NCBI GenBank assembly: GCA_951813605.1
Contig: OX638379.1
Location: 3,014,062 to 3,078,061 of the forward strand
Length of the DNA stretch: 64,000 nucleotides
Direction of reading: 5' to 3'
Source of the DNA: an uncultured Bryobacterales bacterium
GTDB taxonomy: Bacteria > Acidobacteriota > Terriglobia > Bryobacterales > UBA6623
The notes under the pieces were generated by a model. The model ran no database searches, was not told where the DNA came from, and worked only from the letters and a program-made list of their open reading frames with translations. Both the position numbers and the translations under genes were made by a program. How positions within the stretch are numbered: the stretch's first letter is position 1; each line of letters begins with the position of its first letter. Shown piece by piece: positions 8,851 to 17,929 of this stretch.

Positions 8851-10581
8851 CTATGGTGCTAGATTCTCTTCCTCAGGGAAAAACGTCCACCCCTCGATCC
8901 AGTTTTGTCCGGTGGGGCAGAAGGCTCCGATGCATTGCGCTTCGAGACCGGTGACAAAGAAGCCATCGTCCGGGGGAATGGCGGCCCACCCGACGGTTCC
9001 CAAGCTCGCTCCGTCGACAGGCCGGGGATCTGGGTCGTTCAAATCGAAAGGCTTACGGAGACCCGGATCCAGCACGACTATATTCGTCTGAGTCGCGGCG
9101 AATGTTGCCGTAGCGTTGTCGTGGAATTGGTCAGCCTCCATCATGCTTCCCCCACGGTTGAACCAGAGCATCATGCTGCTGATGGTTAGGTTCCCCTGAT
9201 TGGCTTGGTTGAAGGTGGCATCGTCGTTCAACCGGAGGCCAGCTCCACCGAAACCCGTCACCAGGAAGTTCCGTAAGTGTGCCGCCGTTCCCTCGCGTAG
9301 CAAGACACCTTGTGAGCTGGTTGTGCCCTCACGGGGGTCTCCCACCAGGGTTGCGTTATAGATCGTGGGCATCGACCGCGGTTGGTTATCCTGACCCTCG
9401 GAGAGGTTATCTGCCTCGATCCCACGGTCGCCGTCGTCGAACTTCTGTTGTACAAAAACAAACTGCAGTTTGCCCTGCCAGCCGAGAACCCAATCCACCG
9501 AGTCGTCTGCGGTGGAGGAGACCACAACGTACTTAGCACCAACAGTACCGCCGAAAAACTCGACGCCGTCATCCTGGCTCTGGTGCACCTGAATGTGATG
9601 CACCGTTGTGCCGCGACCCACTCCGTGAAAAGCGATCCCGTTCAGCTCGTTCTCCGGAGAGAAACGGATGCCCGCAAACTCGACGCGGACGTAGCCCAGA
9701 TAGCCGCTACTGTCATCGGGGTCGTTCCCGCCGAACTGACCTCGTTCGTCATTGGGAAGACCCTCGGCGAAATCGACGCCGCCTTCCCGGTTAATCGGGG
9801 CTCGCCCGTTGACTACCAAGCCTCCCCAGCAGCCCCGGCCACGCTGGCCGATCGCCGCGTTGCAGGTCATTACGATCGGACGGGCACGCGTTCCCCGGGC
9901 CATGATCTTTCCACCTTGCGTAATGACAACTACCGAAGAGTTCCCCTGCCCTTTGATGATGGTCCCCGGCTCGATGTTGAGAATTCCGCCGTCGAGCACA
10001 AAGAATGTGTCGCTGAGTACGTAGGATTTCGTGTTTTCCCACGTCACAGAGTCCGCCGTGCTCCCTCCGGGAACTTGGACAACCTCGTCGACGACGCTGA
10101 ACTTTGCGTAAGCCGCTCGAACAACCCGGGTGCCGGTGAAGTCGCGAATTTCCGCGACAAAATGGTAATAACCAACGTCCGAGGGCACAGGCCCGTTGTA
10201 CAGAATGAGTTTGCTGACGTCGGGTACTCTTTGAATCAAATAACCGCCGATTGCGGTGTTGCCAAAGGCATCAATGACCTGGTCAGTCAGTGCGCCACTC
10301 ATGACGTCGAGGTACATCCGGTCGCCTGACTCCACGTTCTCCCGATAGACGAACAGTGTGTACGGGTAGGGATCGTTGTTGGGGCTGGCGGTCCAGCGCA
10401 GTGTCTGGTTCGATCCTTGGAGATAGACCAGGTCGTCGGTCCAGATGTAGTGGGTCGCCGCCGTGTTCTGCACCAGCAGATCCCCAAGTTCTTTGTGAGC
10501 GCTCGAGCTGGCAGCCAACAAAGATACCGGCAAGGCGCAAGCGGTCAAGGCGATGAAAGTGGTTTTCAGACAAGAGTACAT
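8851..10581 (-). CDS. Secreted right-handed beta-helix protein
   Basis: The 576-residue protein has a signal peptide (MYSCLKTTFIALTACALPVSLLA). After an N-terminal region of about 170 residues it carries repeated beta-helix rungs (ILNIEPGTIIKGQGNS, VVVITQGGKIMARGT, IQVHQSQDDGVEFFGG, LLREGTAAHLRNFLV) typical of pectate-lyase-like parallel beta-helix folds. Paired Cys near the C-terminus (QCIGAFCPTG) may form a disulfide. It is the last gene of a run with a TonB-dependent receptor 62 bp upstream and is probably the exported partner of that receptor. I cannot assign a carbohydrate-lyase activity, as no catalytic set is evident. Confidence 0.75.
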   Translation of the reverse strand: MYSCLKTTFIALTACALPVSLLAASSSAHKELGDLLVQNTAATHYIWTDDLVYLQGSNQTLRWTASPNNDPYPYTLFVYRENVESGDRMYLDVMSGALTDQVIDAFGNTAIGGYLIQRVPDVSKLILYNGPVPSDVGYYHFVAEIRDFTGTRVVRAAYAKFSVVDEVVQVPGGSTADSVTWENTKSYVLSDTFFVLDGGILNIEPGTIIKGQGNSSVVVITQGGKIMARGTRARPIVMTCNAAIGQRGRGCWGGLVVNGRAPINREGGVDFAEGLPNDERGQFGGNDPDDSSGYLGYVRVEFAGIRFSPENELNGIAFHGVGRGTTVHHIQVHQSQDDGVEFFGGTVGAKYVVVSSTADDSVDWVLGWQGKLQFVFVQQKFDDGDRGIEADNLSEGQDNQPRSMPTIYNATLVGDPREGTTSSQGVLLREGTAAHLRNFLVTGFGGAGLRLNDDATFNQANQGNLTISSMMLWFNRGGSMMEADQFHDNATATFAATQTNIVVLDPGLRKPFDLNDPDPRPVDGASLGTVGWAAIPPDDGFFVTGLEAQCIGAFCPTGQNWIEGWTFFPEEENLAP

Positions 10582-10643
10582 GAGACAGTTCCTTTCCTTG
10601 GTGTTGTGCTAGACGTGTGGGTTTAGGCCCCCTAGGGCCCGTT

Positions 10644-13415
10644 TCAGTAGATTCGGAAGCTGGTCCCAATGCTGAAAGTGCGGCCCCGATTGTAGCCTCG
10701 GAAGACCTCCCCTCCTTGGGTCCAAAGGAATTCGGTGTTCGTGAGATTCTCCGCCGCGAATCGAATTGTCCACCGGCCCCCTTCTTTGATGTGGTATTCG
10801 TAGACGACGTCCAGATTGGTCGTTCCTTCCTGCAAGATGTCGGGTAGGCCCTGTGCTCCGACGTCACTGATTCGCTCGGAAAAACTCGTCAGGTACACGC
10901 GCGTCGCACTCCTCCACGAAGGTCGCGCCCATTCGCCGACGATGTTGTAGAGATATCTCGACTGTCCCGCCATAGGACGCTTCAAAGAAGTTAGGACCGA
11001 CTTTTGCACGGAGGTGAGATCCACTTCGGAATCGATCAACGTGAGGTTGGCTCCGATCGCGAAGTCACGAAGGCGCGGATTCACGAATGCGAGGTTCCGG
11101 CGGAACTCGAGCTCGAACCCAAAATTCCGAGCACTATCAGCGTTATCGAAAGATGTTCGAAGCCCGATCGTGGGCTGAATGATCCGTTCGATGGGATCGC
11201 GGAAGGTCTTATAGAAGAAACTGGCGGCTAGCAGTTGGTTCCCCCCGGGGAACATCTCCCAGCGGACATCGAAATTCCGGATATTTGAATCAACCAGATC
11301 AGGGTTGCCGACCACCAACCGTCCGCCTGTAACATCAAGAAAATCAAACAATGCCAGCTCGCGAAAGTCAGGTCGGGAGACTGTCTCACTGAACCCAAAG
11401 CGCAAATTCGAGCGGGGGGCGAGGGAGTAGATGACGTTCACCGCCGGCAGTGGATCGGTGGTCTTGAAGCTGGACTCTTGGCGATTCCTTTCGGGATCAA
11501 AAGGATTGAAGGTCACGATCTGCTGGTCTGTATCTTCAACACGGACTCCGGCAACCACCCGCCAGCGACCGCTGAACGCAAGGTCGACCATAGCGAAACC
11601 CGCGTAGACGTCGCGATCGCCCCGATAGCGGTCGGTGACGCGGGTTTCCTCAACGATTTCAAATCCGTCAGGGCGGATGTTTTCCTTGCGAAACAGCTCA
11701 TTGGGTGGCTCGAAGGGGTCCAGACCGCTGAAGCCTCGCTGGTTCAAACGCAGGCGGCGCGAGAAAAAGTCGCGTTCCCGAAAACTCGCCGATGTTCCCA
11801 CTTTCACAGACCCGGTGATGCCGCCCTTGTAGAACGGCACCATCCAGGCTATTGAGGGGTTGTAAACGCGGTCCGTCAGATCGTTAAACATCCGGAAGGC
11901 GCTCTGGCTTTCGTTTCGAAAGCGGTATCGGGCGTCTCCCGGGATGCGCTGGAAAAGGTTCTCGCGTAGATCCGGCTCGTAGCGGTCGGCGTCAGAGAAG
12001 CTCAATTGCCAAAACAGGATGCTGTTGCCAAGTCCCGATACAAGGTGTTCGCCTTCAAGCTGAGTGCTGAACAATTGACGCTCGACCCAGCGCAGCCGGG
12101 TGTTGCGGATCTCCCTTTCGAAGTCGCTGTTGAACCCCGTAAAGACGCGAGCTTCATTGTCTGTGTCACGAGACAGGAAGTTCTTGAACGAGATCTTATG
12201 GGAGGGACTGATCTCATACGCCAGATTCAGGAGTCCCCCCATCCGAACACCGACCGTCGAAGAGTCGTAGTCATACGTGTTGAAGGGGAGCGGCGTACCT
12301 CCTTGAGGATTTCCCCGATAAAAGTTTCGAACCTCGTTAAGAGTTTGCAGGCCGTTGGTTAACGTCCAGGCGCCGACCAGGCCGAGCTTGCCGAAACTGC
12401 GGCCCCCTACGACGCTGTAGGTCTGCGTGGGCCGGGCGGATCCGGTCACGGGTTCCCAGTTGTTAGAAAGAGAGCGGCCGAACTGCTGGAGCTCGTCCGG
12501 GGAGAAATTAAAGCGGTCGAGCGGCCGGTCCCCGGGAATGATGTCAGGGAGACCACGGGCCCCGTCGTCAAACCCGAAAAAGTCGCGGCCACCGCCCGGG
12601 TAGCTCAGAAAGTCCCTAAACGAAGTCCGGGTGTTGAAACCGACCTTGTAACTGACTTCGAGAGTCGGTCTCGGGGGGAACTCCATAGTCTGGATTTCAA
12701 CGAGGCCGCCGGCGAACTCTCCAGGGAGGTCCGGGGAATAGGATTTCCGGACGTTGATGCTATCGATCAAAGCAGCGGGGAACATATCGAGGGGAACGAC
12801 GCGCCGCTCCGGCTCAGTGGTTGCCAACAAGGCGTTGTTCAAGGTTGCGGCACTATAGCGCTCGCCAAGTCCGCGAACGTAGACATAACGGTCGTCGACA
12901 ACGGAGATGCCAGTCACCTTCTCGAGAGCACTAGCGGCGTCGGAGGCGGTGCTTTGCCGCATCTCCAGACCGCTGATCGCATCGCCGACTGTATCAGCTA
13001 GCTTGCGCTTGACCAACAGCGTTTCCGCAGTGGCTTGCGTCACCTCCTCCGCCACTACGTCGACGCGAGTGACTGCATCAGACGCGGCCAGCACCGTGCT
13101 GGCGTCGGCGACGTGGCCGGCTTCGACAGGGATCGCCTCTAGAGTTGAGGGCAAGTGCTGGGGCGAGCTGAACTCCACCTTGTACGTGCCCGGCGGTACT
13201 TTGATCTGGAACCTGCCATCCGAGTTTGTTATTGCCAAGAACGTCGCTTCTCCGGTCGCTTCTACCCGCACCTGCGGTATCGGCTTGCCATTGGTGGCGT
13301 CGTAGGCCACGCCGGCCAGAATGCCCGTGGTCTCTTGTGCCGTTGTCGGCACCGCCGCCAACAAGAGAACTAAGAATAAGTGAATCCGTGGCGATCGAAG
13401 AAGACTCTGTTTCAT
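10644..13415 (-). CDS. TonB-dependent outer-membrane receptor with carboxypeptidase-regulatory-like N-domain
   Basis: The start is taken at the ATG encoding MKQSLLRSPRIHLF, 8 bp after the upstream gene's stop, since it opens a signal peptide. About residues 28-105 form a CarboxypepD_reg-like beta-sandwich (GILAGVAYDATNGKPIP, GRFQIKVPPGTYKVEF). About 130-260 are the plug domain (ALEKVTGISVVDDRYVYVRG, LPGEFAGGLVEI). The rest is a 22-strand-type barrel ending in GRTFSIGTSFRIY, with the usual C-terminal aromatic strand. The ligand is unknown. Such receptors import or bind carbohydrates, siderophores or peptides through TonB energy. It is full length with no lesion seen. Confidence 0.92.
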   Translation of the reverse strand: MKQSLLRSPRIHLFLVLLLAAVPTTAQETTGILAGVAYDATNGKPIPQVRVEATGEATFLAITNSDGRFQIKVPPGTYKVEFSSPQHLPSTLEAIPVEAGHVADASTVLAASDAVTRVDVVAEEVTQATAETLLVKRKLADTVGDAISGLEMRQSTASDAASALEKVTGISVVDDRYVYVRGLGERYSAATLNNALLATTEPERRVVPLDMFPAALIDSINVRKSYSPDLPGEFAGGLVEIQTMEFPPRPTLEVSYKVGFNTRTSFRDFLSYPGGGRDFFGFDDGARGLPDIIPGDRPLDRFNFSPDELQQFGRSLSNNWEPVTGSARPTQTYSVVGGRSFGKLGLVGAWTLTNGLQTLNEVRNFYRGNPQGGTPLPFNTYDYDSSTVGVRMGGLLNLAYEISPSHKISFKNFLSRDTDNEARVFTGFNSDFEREIRNTRLRWVERQLFSTQLEGEHLVSGLGNSILFWQLSFSDADRYEPDLRENLFQRIPGDARYRFRNESQSAFRMFNDLTDRVYNPSIAWMVPFYKGGITGSVKVGTSASFRERDFFSRRLRLNQRGFSGLDPFEPPNELFRKENIRPDGFEIVEETRVTDRYRGDRDVYAGFAMVDLAFSGRWRVVAGVRVEDTDQQIVTFNPFDPERNRQESSFKTTDPLPAVNVIYSLAPRSNLRFGFSETVSRPDFRELALFDFLDVTGGRLVVGNPDLVDSNIRNFDVRWEMFPGGNQLLAASFFYKTFRDPIERIIQPTIGLRTSFDNADSARNFGFELEFRRNLAFVNPRLRDFAIGANLTLIDSEVDLTSVQKSVLTSLKRPMAGQSRYLYNIVGEWARPSWRSATRVYLTSFSERISDVGAQGLPDILQEGTTNLDVVYEYHIKEGGRWTIRFAAENLTNTEFLWTQGGEVFRGYNRGRTFSIGTSFRIY

Positions 13416-13423
13416 GTCCACAC

Positions 13424-14188
13424 CTATTCGTCGACCCAAAATGAAACCGGTTCGCTGGCGATGCCGCCGATCTTGGCGAACACCGGTACAAGGCCGCTGA
13501 TGAAAGGCAAATCGCTGACGACGACATTAAGTTGCCAGACGCCGACTAAGGTCGGAGCTAGACCACTAAAATTGATGGTCGCTTGAGCCACCGAAATGAA
13601 GACTTCGGGATCCGAAGTCGTTCTGATGAGACGGTTATCGGGGGCGGGAGATCCGTCCGGCACGATCTCCGTAACCGGCCCCTGACCGACGCCGAAAATC
13701 ACGATGACTTCTCCTCGACGAGCCGGGTTGGCCTCGCTATTGATCGTGCCGTCCTGGTTGCGAATGGCACCAGGTTTGTCCGGGTCCGCGGGGTTCAACG
13801 AAAGCAGCCCTGGACTGGCCTCGATGATGTTGATCGTGCCTTCGTAAGTCGTCATTCCCGAGACAGTGACGCGTAACGCAACCTGGCCCAGCGGTGTAGC
13901 TCCTGGAACCTGAAAGTTGATCTGCCCCCTGCCTACGAAATTCATGGGAGCGGCGACTTCATTCACAAACACCTGAACGCCGCCGAGCATCGTGGGGAAC
14001 GGAACCGAATCAGCAAAAGTGTCGATGACACCAACAGAGGCGAAATCTGCAAAGGCTGTAGCCCAAGACCCTGGTGCGACCGGGAAACCTCTCAAGAAAC
14101 TAGCAGCGTTTACAACGGCTACAGACTCCTGCACCGCGAGGACGCTAGGAAGTGAAAGCAGAAGAAATAGAAGGACTATGTTTTTCAT
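13424..14188 (-). CDS. Secreted TIGR03437-type (Solibacter C-terminal) protein
   Basis: The start is placed at MKNIVLLFLLLSLPSVLA, a good signal peptide, rather than at an ATG seven codons upstream. The mature part has the hallmarks of the TIGR03437 family: VVNAASFLRGFPVAPGSW, TMLGGVQVFVNEVAAPM, GQINFQVPGA, EASPGLLSLNP and VIVIFGVGQGPV. The family is concentrated in Solibacter-type Acidobacteria and its function is unknown. Here it forms a single-domain protein of about 254 residues. It heads a minus-strand run with the TonB-dependent receptor and the beta-helix protein, so a role in surface binding or uptake is plausible. Confidence 0.85.
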   Translation of the reverse strand: MKNIVLLFLLLSLPSVLAVQESVAVVNAASFLRGFPVAPGSWATAFADFASVGVIDTFADSVPFPTMLGGVQVFVNEVAAPMNFVGRGQINFQVPGATPLGQVALRVTVSGMTTYEGTINIIEASPGLLSLNPADPDKPGAIRNQDGTINSEANPARRGEVIVIFGVGQGPVTEIVPDGSPAPDNRLIRTTSDPEVFISVAQATINFSGLAPTLVGVWQLNVVVSDLPFISGLVPVFAKIGGIASEPVSFWVDE

Positions 14189-14428
14189 ACAATCTCGCAA
14201 TTCATACATGTGTTGCCCGCCTGGAATGCGCCGGTGATCGACTTGGAAAGGGAACTGCTGGCTGGAAGCACGAAAGATGTCAATCCCAATGAATGAAAGA
14301 CCAGGATATCTACCGTTGGTTACAAAGCAATGAACACCATGTCAAGATCGGGTTAATCTTTCGGCTACTGCCGCGGCTTTGATTTTCGAAGCGAAGGGCG
14401 TTTGACGGGTGGCGGGTGATCGAGGGCC

Positions 14429-16154
14429 TAGCCCGGATTTCTCACGAGGGGTAGGGTATAAGGCCGTGTCTTGTGGTATAATCGGTTTATTATGAACAAC
14501 TTACCACGTAACAGGACGACGGCCTTATGACGACAGAGTGTACCACAGGACGCTTGGAATTCGCAGGCTTGCGAAGGCAGCGTGTAGTCGGGCGGTTTGA
14601 CGGCGGGGAACTGGGGTCGGATGGCGGCGGGCTGCTGCTGCGCGAGCTGGCGCTGCGGACGGGGCTGTTCCGGCGGTTGAGTGCGTGTTTCCGGGATCAC
14701 CGCGACCCGCGGCGGACGCAGCATGCGCTGGAAGTGCTGCTGGCAGCGCGCGTGCTGGGGCTGGCGCTGGGCTATGAGGACCTGAACGATCACGACACGT
14801 TGCGCCAGAGCAGGCTGTGGTCGCTGCTGTGCGGGGCGGCGGGCCGCGGGCGGCGCCGGGCGAGCTGGGAGGGCTGGCCGCCGGGCAAGAGCACGCTGAA
14901 TCGCCTGGAGCTGACGGGGGCGGCGCTGGGTCCCGGGGAACGCTGCAAGAAGATCGTGGCCGACACCGCGCGGCTGGACGCCCTGCTGGTGGACCTGTTC
15001 CTGGACTGGCACGGCGCGCAGCCGGAGCGCATCGTGCTGGACGTGGACGCGACGGATGACCCGCTGCATGGCCGGCAGGAAGGCCGCTTCTTCCATGGGT
15101 ACTGCCGCAGCTACTGTTACTTGCCGCTGTACATCTTCTGCGGCCAGCAGCTGCTGGGGGCGCGCCTGCGGACGGCGGACCGCGACGCGGCGGAGGGCAC
15201 GGTGCAGGAGCTGGAACGCATCGCGGGGCGCATCCGGAAGCGCTGGCCGGGGGTGGAGATCCGGCTGCGCGGGGACAGCGGGTTCTGCCGCGAGGAATTG
15301 CTGGCCTGGTGCGAGGCGCAGGGAGTGGAGCATGTGCTGGGAATCGCGCAGAATGCGCGCTTGAAGCGGAGCCTGGCCCCGGCGATGGAGCGCGCCCGGC
15401 AGGCATGCGAGCGGACGGGGCAGGCGGCGCGGGTGTTCCAGGACTTCCGCTACCGGACGCTGGACAGCTGGAGCCGCGAGCGGCGCCTGATCGGCAAGGC
15501 AGAGCATTTGCCGCGGGGGGCCAGCCCGCGTTTCGTGGTGACGTCGCTGGGGGCCGGGCGGATGGCGGCGCGCACGCTGTACGAGCAGGTGTACTGCGCG
15601 CGGGGCGACATGGAGAACCGCATCAAGGAACAGCAGCTGGCGCTGTTCGCGGATCGCACCTCGGCGCACACCATGCGGGCCAACCAGCTGCGCCTGTATT
15701 TCGCCTCGTTCGCTTATGCGCTGCTGGAGTTGCTGCGACGCCGGGGTCTGCGGGGCACGCGGCTGGCGCGGGCGCAATGCGGCACGATCCGCCTGAAGCT
15801 GCTCAAGATCGGCGTGCGGATCCGGGTCAGCGTGCGGGCCGTGCGGCTGTCGTTCGACGAGGGCTTCCCGGAAGCGGGCCTCTTCGGGCAGGTGCTGGCC
15901 CGTCTCCAGAGCCTGCCCCTGCGCTGCTAGCCGCGGCACTCCAGCCATCGTCTCGAGCCCCGTCGGAGGTCAGCGGGACCACTGCGTCGCCAGGCCGGGA
16001 GGCAAGACAAAACGGACCCCGGCAACCGCGGATCTGGCGACCCTTGCCCGGCCTCTGCCCGGATCCAGCACCCCACGCTACATTGCCAGGCTATCCAACC
16101 ACCCCAAATGGACAAAACGCCTCCAAATCCAAAACTCTTGAGAAGGTCGGGCTA
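14429..16154 (+). mobile_element. IS1380-family insertion sequence
   Basis: A full transposase gene is bounded by imperfect inverted ends: TAGCCCGGATTTCTC at 14429-14443 and its inverse with three mismatches at 16140-16154. The size of about 1.73 kb fits IS1380. No target duplication is obvious. Confidence 0.8.
14527..15930 (+). CDS. IS1380-family transposase
   Basis: The 467-residue protein has the IS1380 plan: an N-terminal segment GGELGSDGGGLLLREL, first acid in VLDVDATDDPLHG, second acid in IRLRGDSGFCREELL, and third acid in DMENRIKEQQLALFADRTS. The frame is intact with very high GC and strong Arg/Leu bias compared with neighbouring genes. A fragment of a different IS1380-type transposase lies at 19795-20085. 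Confidence 0.92.
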   Translation: MTTECTTGRLEFAGLRRQRVVGRFDGGELGSDGGGLLLRELALRTGLFRRLSACFRDHRDPRRTQHALEVLLAARVLGLALGYEDLNDHDTLRQSRLWSLLCGAAGRGRRRASWEGWPPGKSTLNRLELTGAALGPGERCKKIVADTARLDALLVDLFLDWHGAQPERIVLDVDATDDPLHGRQEGRFFHGYCRSYCYLPLYIFCGQQLLGARLRTADRDAAEGTVQELERIAGRIRKRWPGVEIRLRGDSGFCREELLAWCEAQGVEHVLGIAQNARLKRSLAPAMERARQACERTGQAARVFQDFRYRTLDSWSRERRLIGKAEHLPRGASPRFVVTSLGAGRMAARTLYEQVYCARGDMENRIKEQQLALFADRTSAHTMRANQLRLYFASFAYALLELLRRRGLRGTRLARAQCGTIRLKLLKIGVRIRVSVRAVRLSFDEGFPEAGLFGQVLARLQSLPLRC

Positions 16155-16352
16155 GTGCTTGGTTGCAAAAGATCGCGCAATTATTCTGTGCGCCCGTAGA
16201 CAAGCCGTTAGCCGCGTTCACGCGGCTTCGTCGGGGTCCTTAGGTCGGCCGTCTTACGGCTGGTTGCGAAGCAGGCGCAAAACTCGCCCCAGCCCGCTTC
16301 TAGGGGGCCTATTTTCACCGAGGAATCGTGCGCGAACTTCTGAAACTCAGGA

Positions 16353-17039
16353 CTAGTGCGTGTTCTCCCGAAACGCGTATCCAACTCCCCGGACCGACTG
16401 AAGGAACTTGGGGCTGACAGGGTCGCTTTCGAGCTTGTTTCGAAGTCGAACGATAAAGACATCGACGGTACGCTCGAGCACGGCACGATCTCTACCCCAG
16501 ACAGCGTCAAGCAGTTGACTCCGTTGGAATACCTGACCGGGGGAGCTCATCAGGTGCTCAAGCAGTCGGAACTCGGTGGCCGTCAGCGGCACTGCCTCGC
16601 CATTCAGTCGCACTTGATAGCGGTTGCGATCTAGCTCGAGCGGACCATTCACCAACAAATCACCGGCATCAGCTGGCGAACGCAGGTGGATCTTGATCCG
16701 TACCAGCAGCTCCCGCACCGAGAAGGGTTTTAGGACGTAGTCGTTCGCCCCCAGCTCGAGCCCGAGCACGCGATATGGTTCTTCGGTCCGAGCAGTCAAG
16801 AAGATGATCGGGACAGTCCTGAGCTGCCGATCCCGACGGATCCGCCGGCAGATTTCGAGACCGTCTACGTCGGACAGCATGATGTCGAGGACGATCAGAT
16901 CGGGACGATGCTGCCTGCACAGGTCCAGTGCCGGGCGGCCCAATTGCGTGCCTACGAAGAGGTAGCCTTCACGCTCGAAGGTGTATTGCAGCAGCTCGAA
17001 AAGATGTGAGTCGTCTTCGACCACCGCAATCTTTTTCAT
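16353..17039 (-). CDS. OmpR/PhoB-family response regulator, orphan
   Basis: The 228-residue protein has a receiver domain at about 1-120 with the acidic pair VVEDD, phospho-acceptor Asp in LIVLDIML, switch Thr in IIFLTAR and Lys in YVLKPFS. A winged-helix DNA-binding domain follows at about 130-225 (LTATEFRLLEHLMSSPGQVF, LERTVDVFIVRLRNKL, VRGVGYAFRE). No histidine kinase gene is adjacent: downstream is the IS1380 element and upstream a small secreted-peptide gene. The partner may be elsewhere or lost. All receiver residues needed for phosphorylation are present. Confidence 0.92.
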   Translation of the reverse strand: MKKIAVVEDDSHLFELLQYTFEREGYLFVGTQLGRPALDLCRQHRPDLIVLDIMLSDVDGLEICRRIRRDRQLRTVPIIFLTARTEEPYRVLGLELGANDYVLKPFSVRELLVRIKIHLRSPADAGDLLVNGPLELDRNRYQVRLNGEAVPLTATEFRLLEHLMSSPGQVFQRSQLLDAVWGRDRAVLERTVDVFIVRLRNKLESDPVSPKFLQSVRGVGYAFRENTH

Positions 17040-17321
17040 AGGACTCCTTAGACTTCACGGTACCGGACGGCTGGTTACAGACCGATTAAGAGTCTTTTAA
17101 GATCCGGTAAAATTTTGACAGCCGCCCGGGGCCTCAAGGGCGCCGCGCTTGGCGTGTTAGGAAGGCGTTTACACTTGGTAAGTTTTTGATTTTACAGGCA
17201 CCTGCGAGTGGCTAGCGTCCCCTAAAACCCGACAAGTCCCCTTCTCGTCATCCAGGCGCCCAGTACGCGGCAAGCCGTTCCGCTTAACATGACATAACCC
17301 GCTGAATCGCCCGCCAGATCT

Positions 17322-17459
17322 CTACAGTGATGAGGCGGGGTTTTGTCCTTTGAGGGCGATAACGCAAGCCTCTTGACCCAACCATTGAGCGGGAAGGGTA
17401 GAAGTGGCAAAGACAAGCAAGAAGGCCAGGGGCAGAAGAGGGGAGTAGAATTTTCCCAT
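17322..17459 (-). CDS. Very small secreted peptide, 45 aa
   Basis: On the minus strand an ATG at 17459 follows a strong Shine-Dalgarno sequence (AAAGGAGAACCG) by the usual distance. It opens MGKFYSPLLPLAFLLVFA, continues TSTLPAQ (a plausible signal-peptidase site), then WLGQEACVIALKGQNPASSL and a TAG. The mature peptide would be about 20 residues with one Cys. It is divergent from nothing and lies about 280 bp upstream of the response regulator on the same strand. I know no homologue. The signal peptide plus the RBS make translation likely. Confidence 0.5.
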   Translation of the reverse strand: MGKFYSPLLPLAFLLVFATSTLPAQWLGQEACVIALKGQNPASSL

Positions 17460-17539
17460 GATCGGTTCTCCTTTTCTCGTGAAACACTAGCATACATCGC
17501 AGACAATGGAGTCTGAAAGCCCAGGCGAACGATGGCTTA

Positions 17540-17929
17540 GTGTTCATGATCAAACCAGTCGCCCTCAACGGCATAACCGGTGTTGGATCCGGACTGGTGC
17601 TCGATCCAGAGCGTGACCGGCGCACTATCGAGAACTACCTGAACCTCACCGGTCGGCTTTCGACGCGCGGGAGCGGTTCTATCGCCGTCAATCCAGTCTG
17701 GAACTCCCAGCGGATACTTCTTCAGCGCGGGAAGTTCACTATTCACGGTTCGAGTAGCGAGGGCCTCGGCCACGGAACAGCGTCGTTGGCCGCAGTAGGC
17801 GTGCTCAATGAAGCCAAGGAGCAACTCCGGGGCGAGCTTGGAAACGTGGGAGTCGATGAGATGAGCCTTTTCCCTGAACTGGAACACGCCTGTCGACATT
17901 TGAAGAGACGCGCTGGCCTGGAGGACTAA
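17540..17929 (+). CDS. FRG-domain-like protein, probably an N-terminally truncated fragment
   Basis: The GTG-started frame gives 129 residues with GLVLDPERDRRTIENYLNLT, a hydrophobic and basic core, LLQRGKFTIHG and a terminal FPELEHACRHLKRRAGL. This pattern is reminiscent of the second half of FRG domains (QxGxFTxH and FPDLDGLxxxL). The first half of a normal FRG domain (with the RGQ motif) is absent, and a TGA lies in frame just upstream, so the gene is either truncated or a short variant. Its TAA overlaps the ATG of the next gene by one base, indicating translational coupling. FRG proteins are frequent in defence islands. Confidence 0.45.
   Translation: MFMIKPVALNGITGVGSGLVLDPERDRRTIENYLNLTGRLSTRGSGSIAVNPVWNSQRILLQRGKFTIHGSSSEGLGHGTASLAAVGVLNEAKEQLRGELGNVGVDEMSLFPELEHACRHLKRRAGLED

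Noticed and set aside
14428-15948. A 506-residue minus-strand frame opposite the IS1380 transposase
   Set aside because: The frame is a mirror of a very GC-rich gene, rich in Arg, Pro, Ala and Gln, with no domain, while the plus strand encodes a full transposase.
16211-16226. GCCGCG and CGCGGC hairpin beyond the response regulator
   Set aside because: It has a stem but no T-run on either strand, so it is not called a terminator.
17537-17899. A 120-residue minus-strand open frame opposite the FRG-like gene
   Set aside because: The plus strand shows family-like motifs and start-stop coupling to the next gene. The minus frame has neither an RBS nor a recognisable motif.
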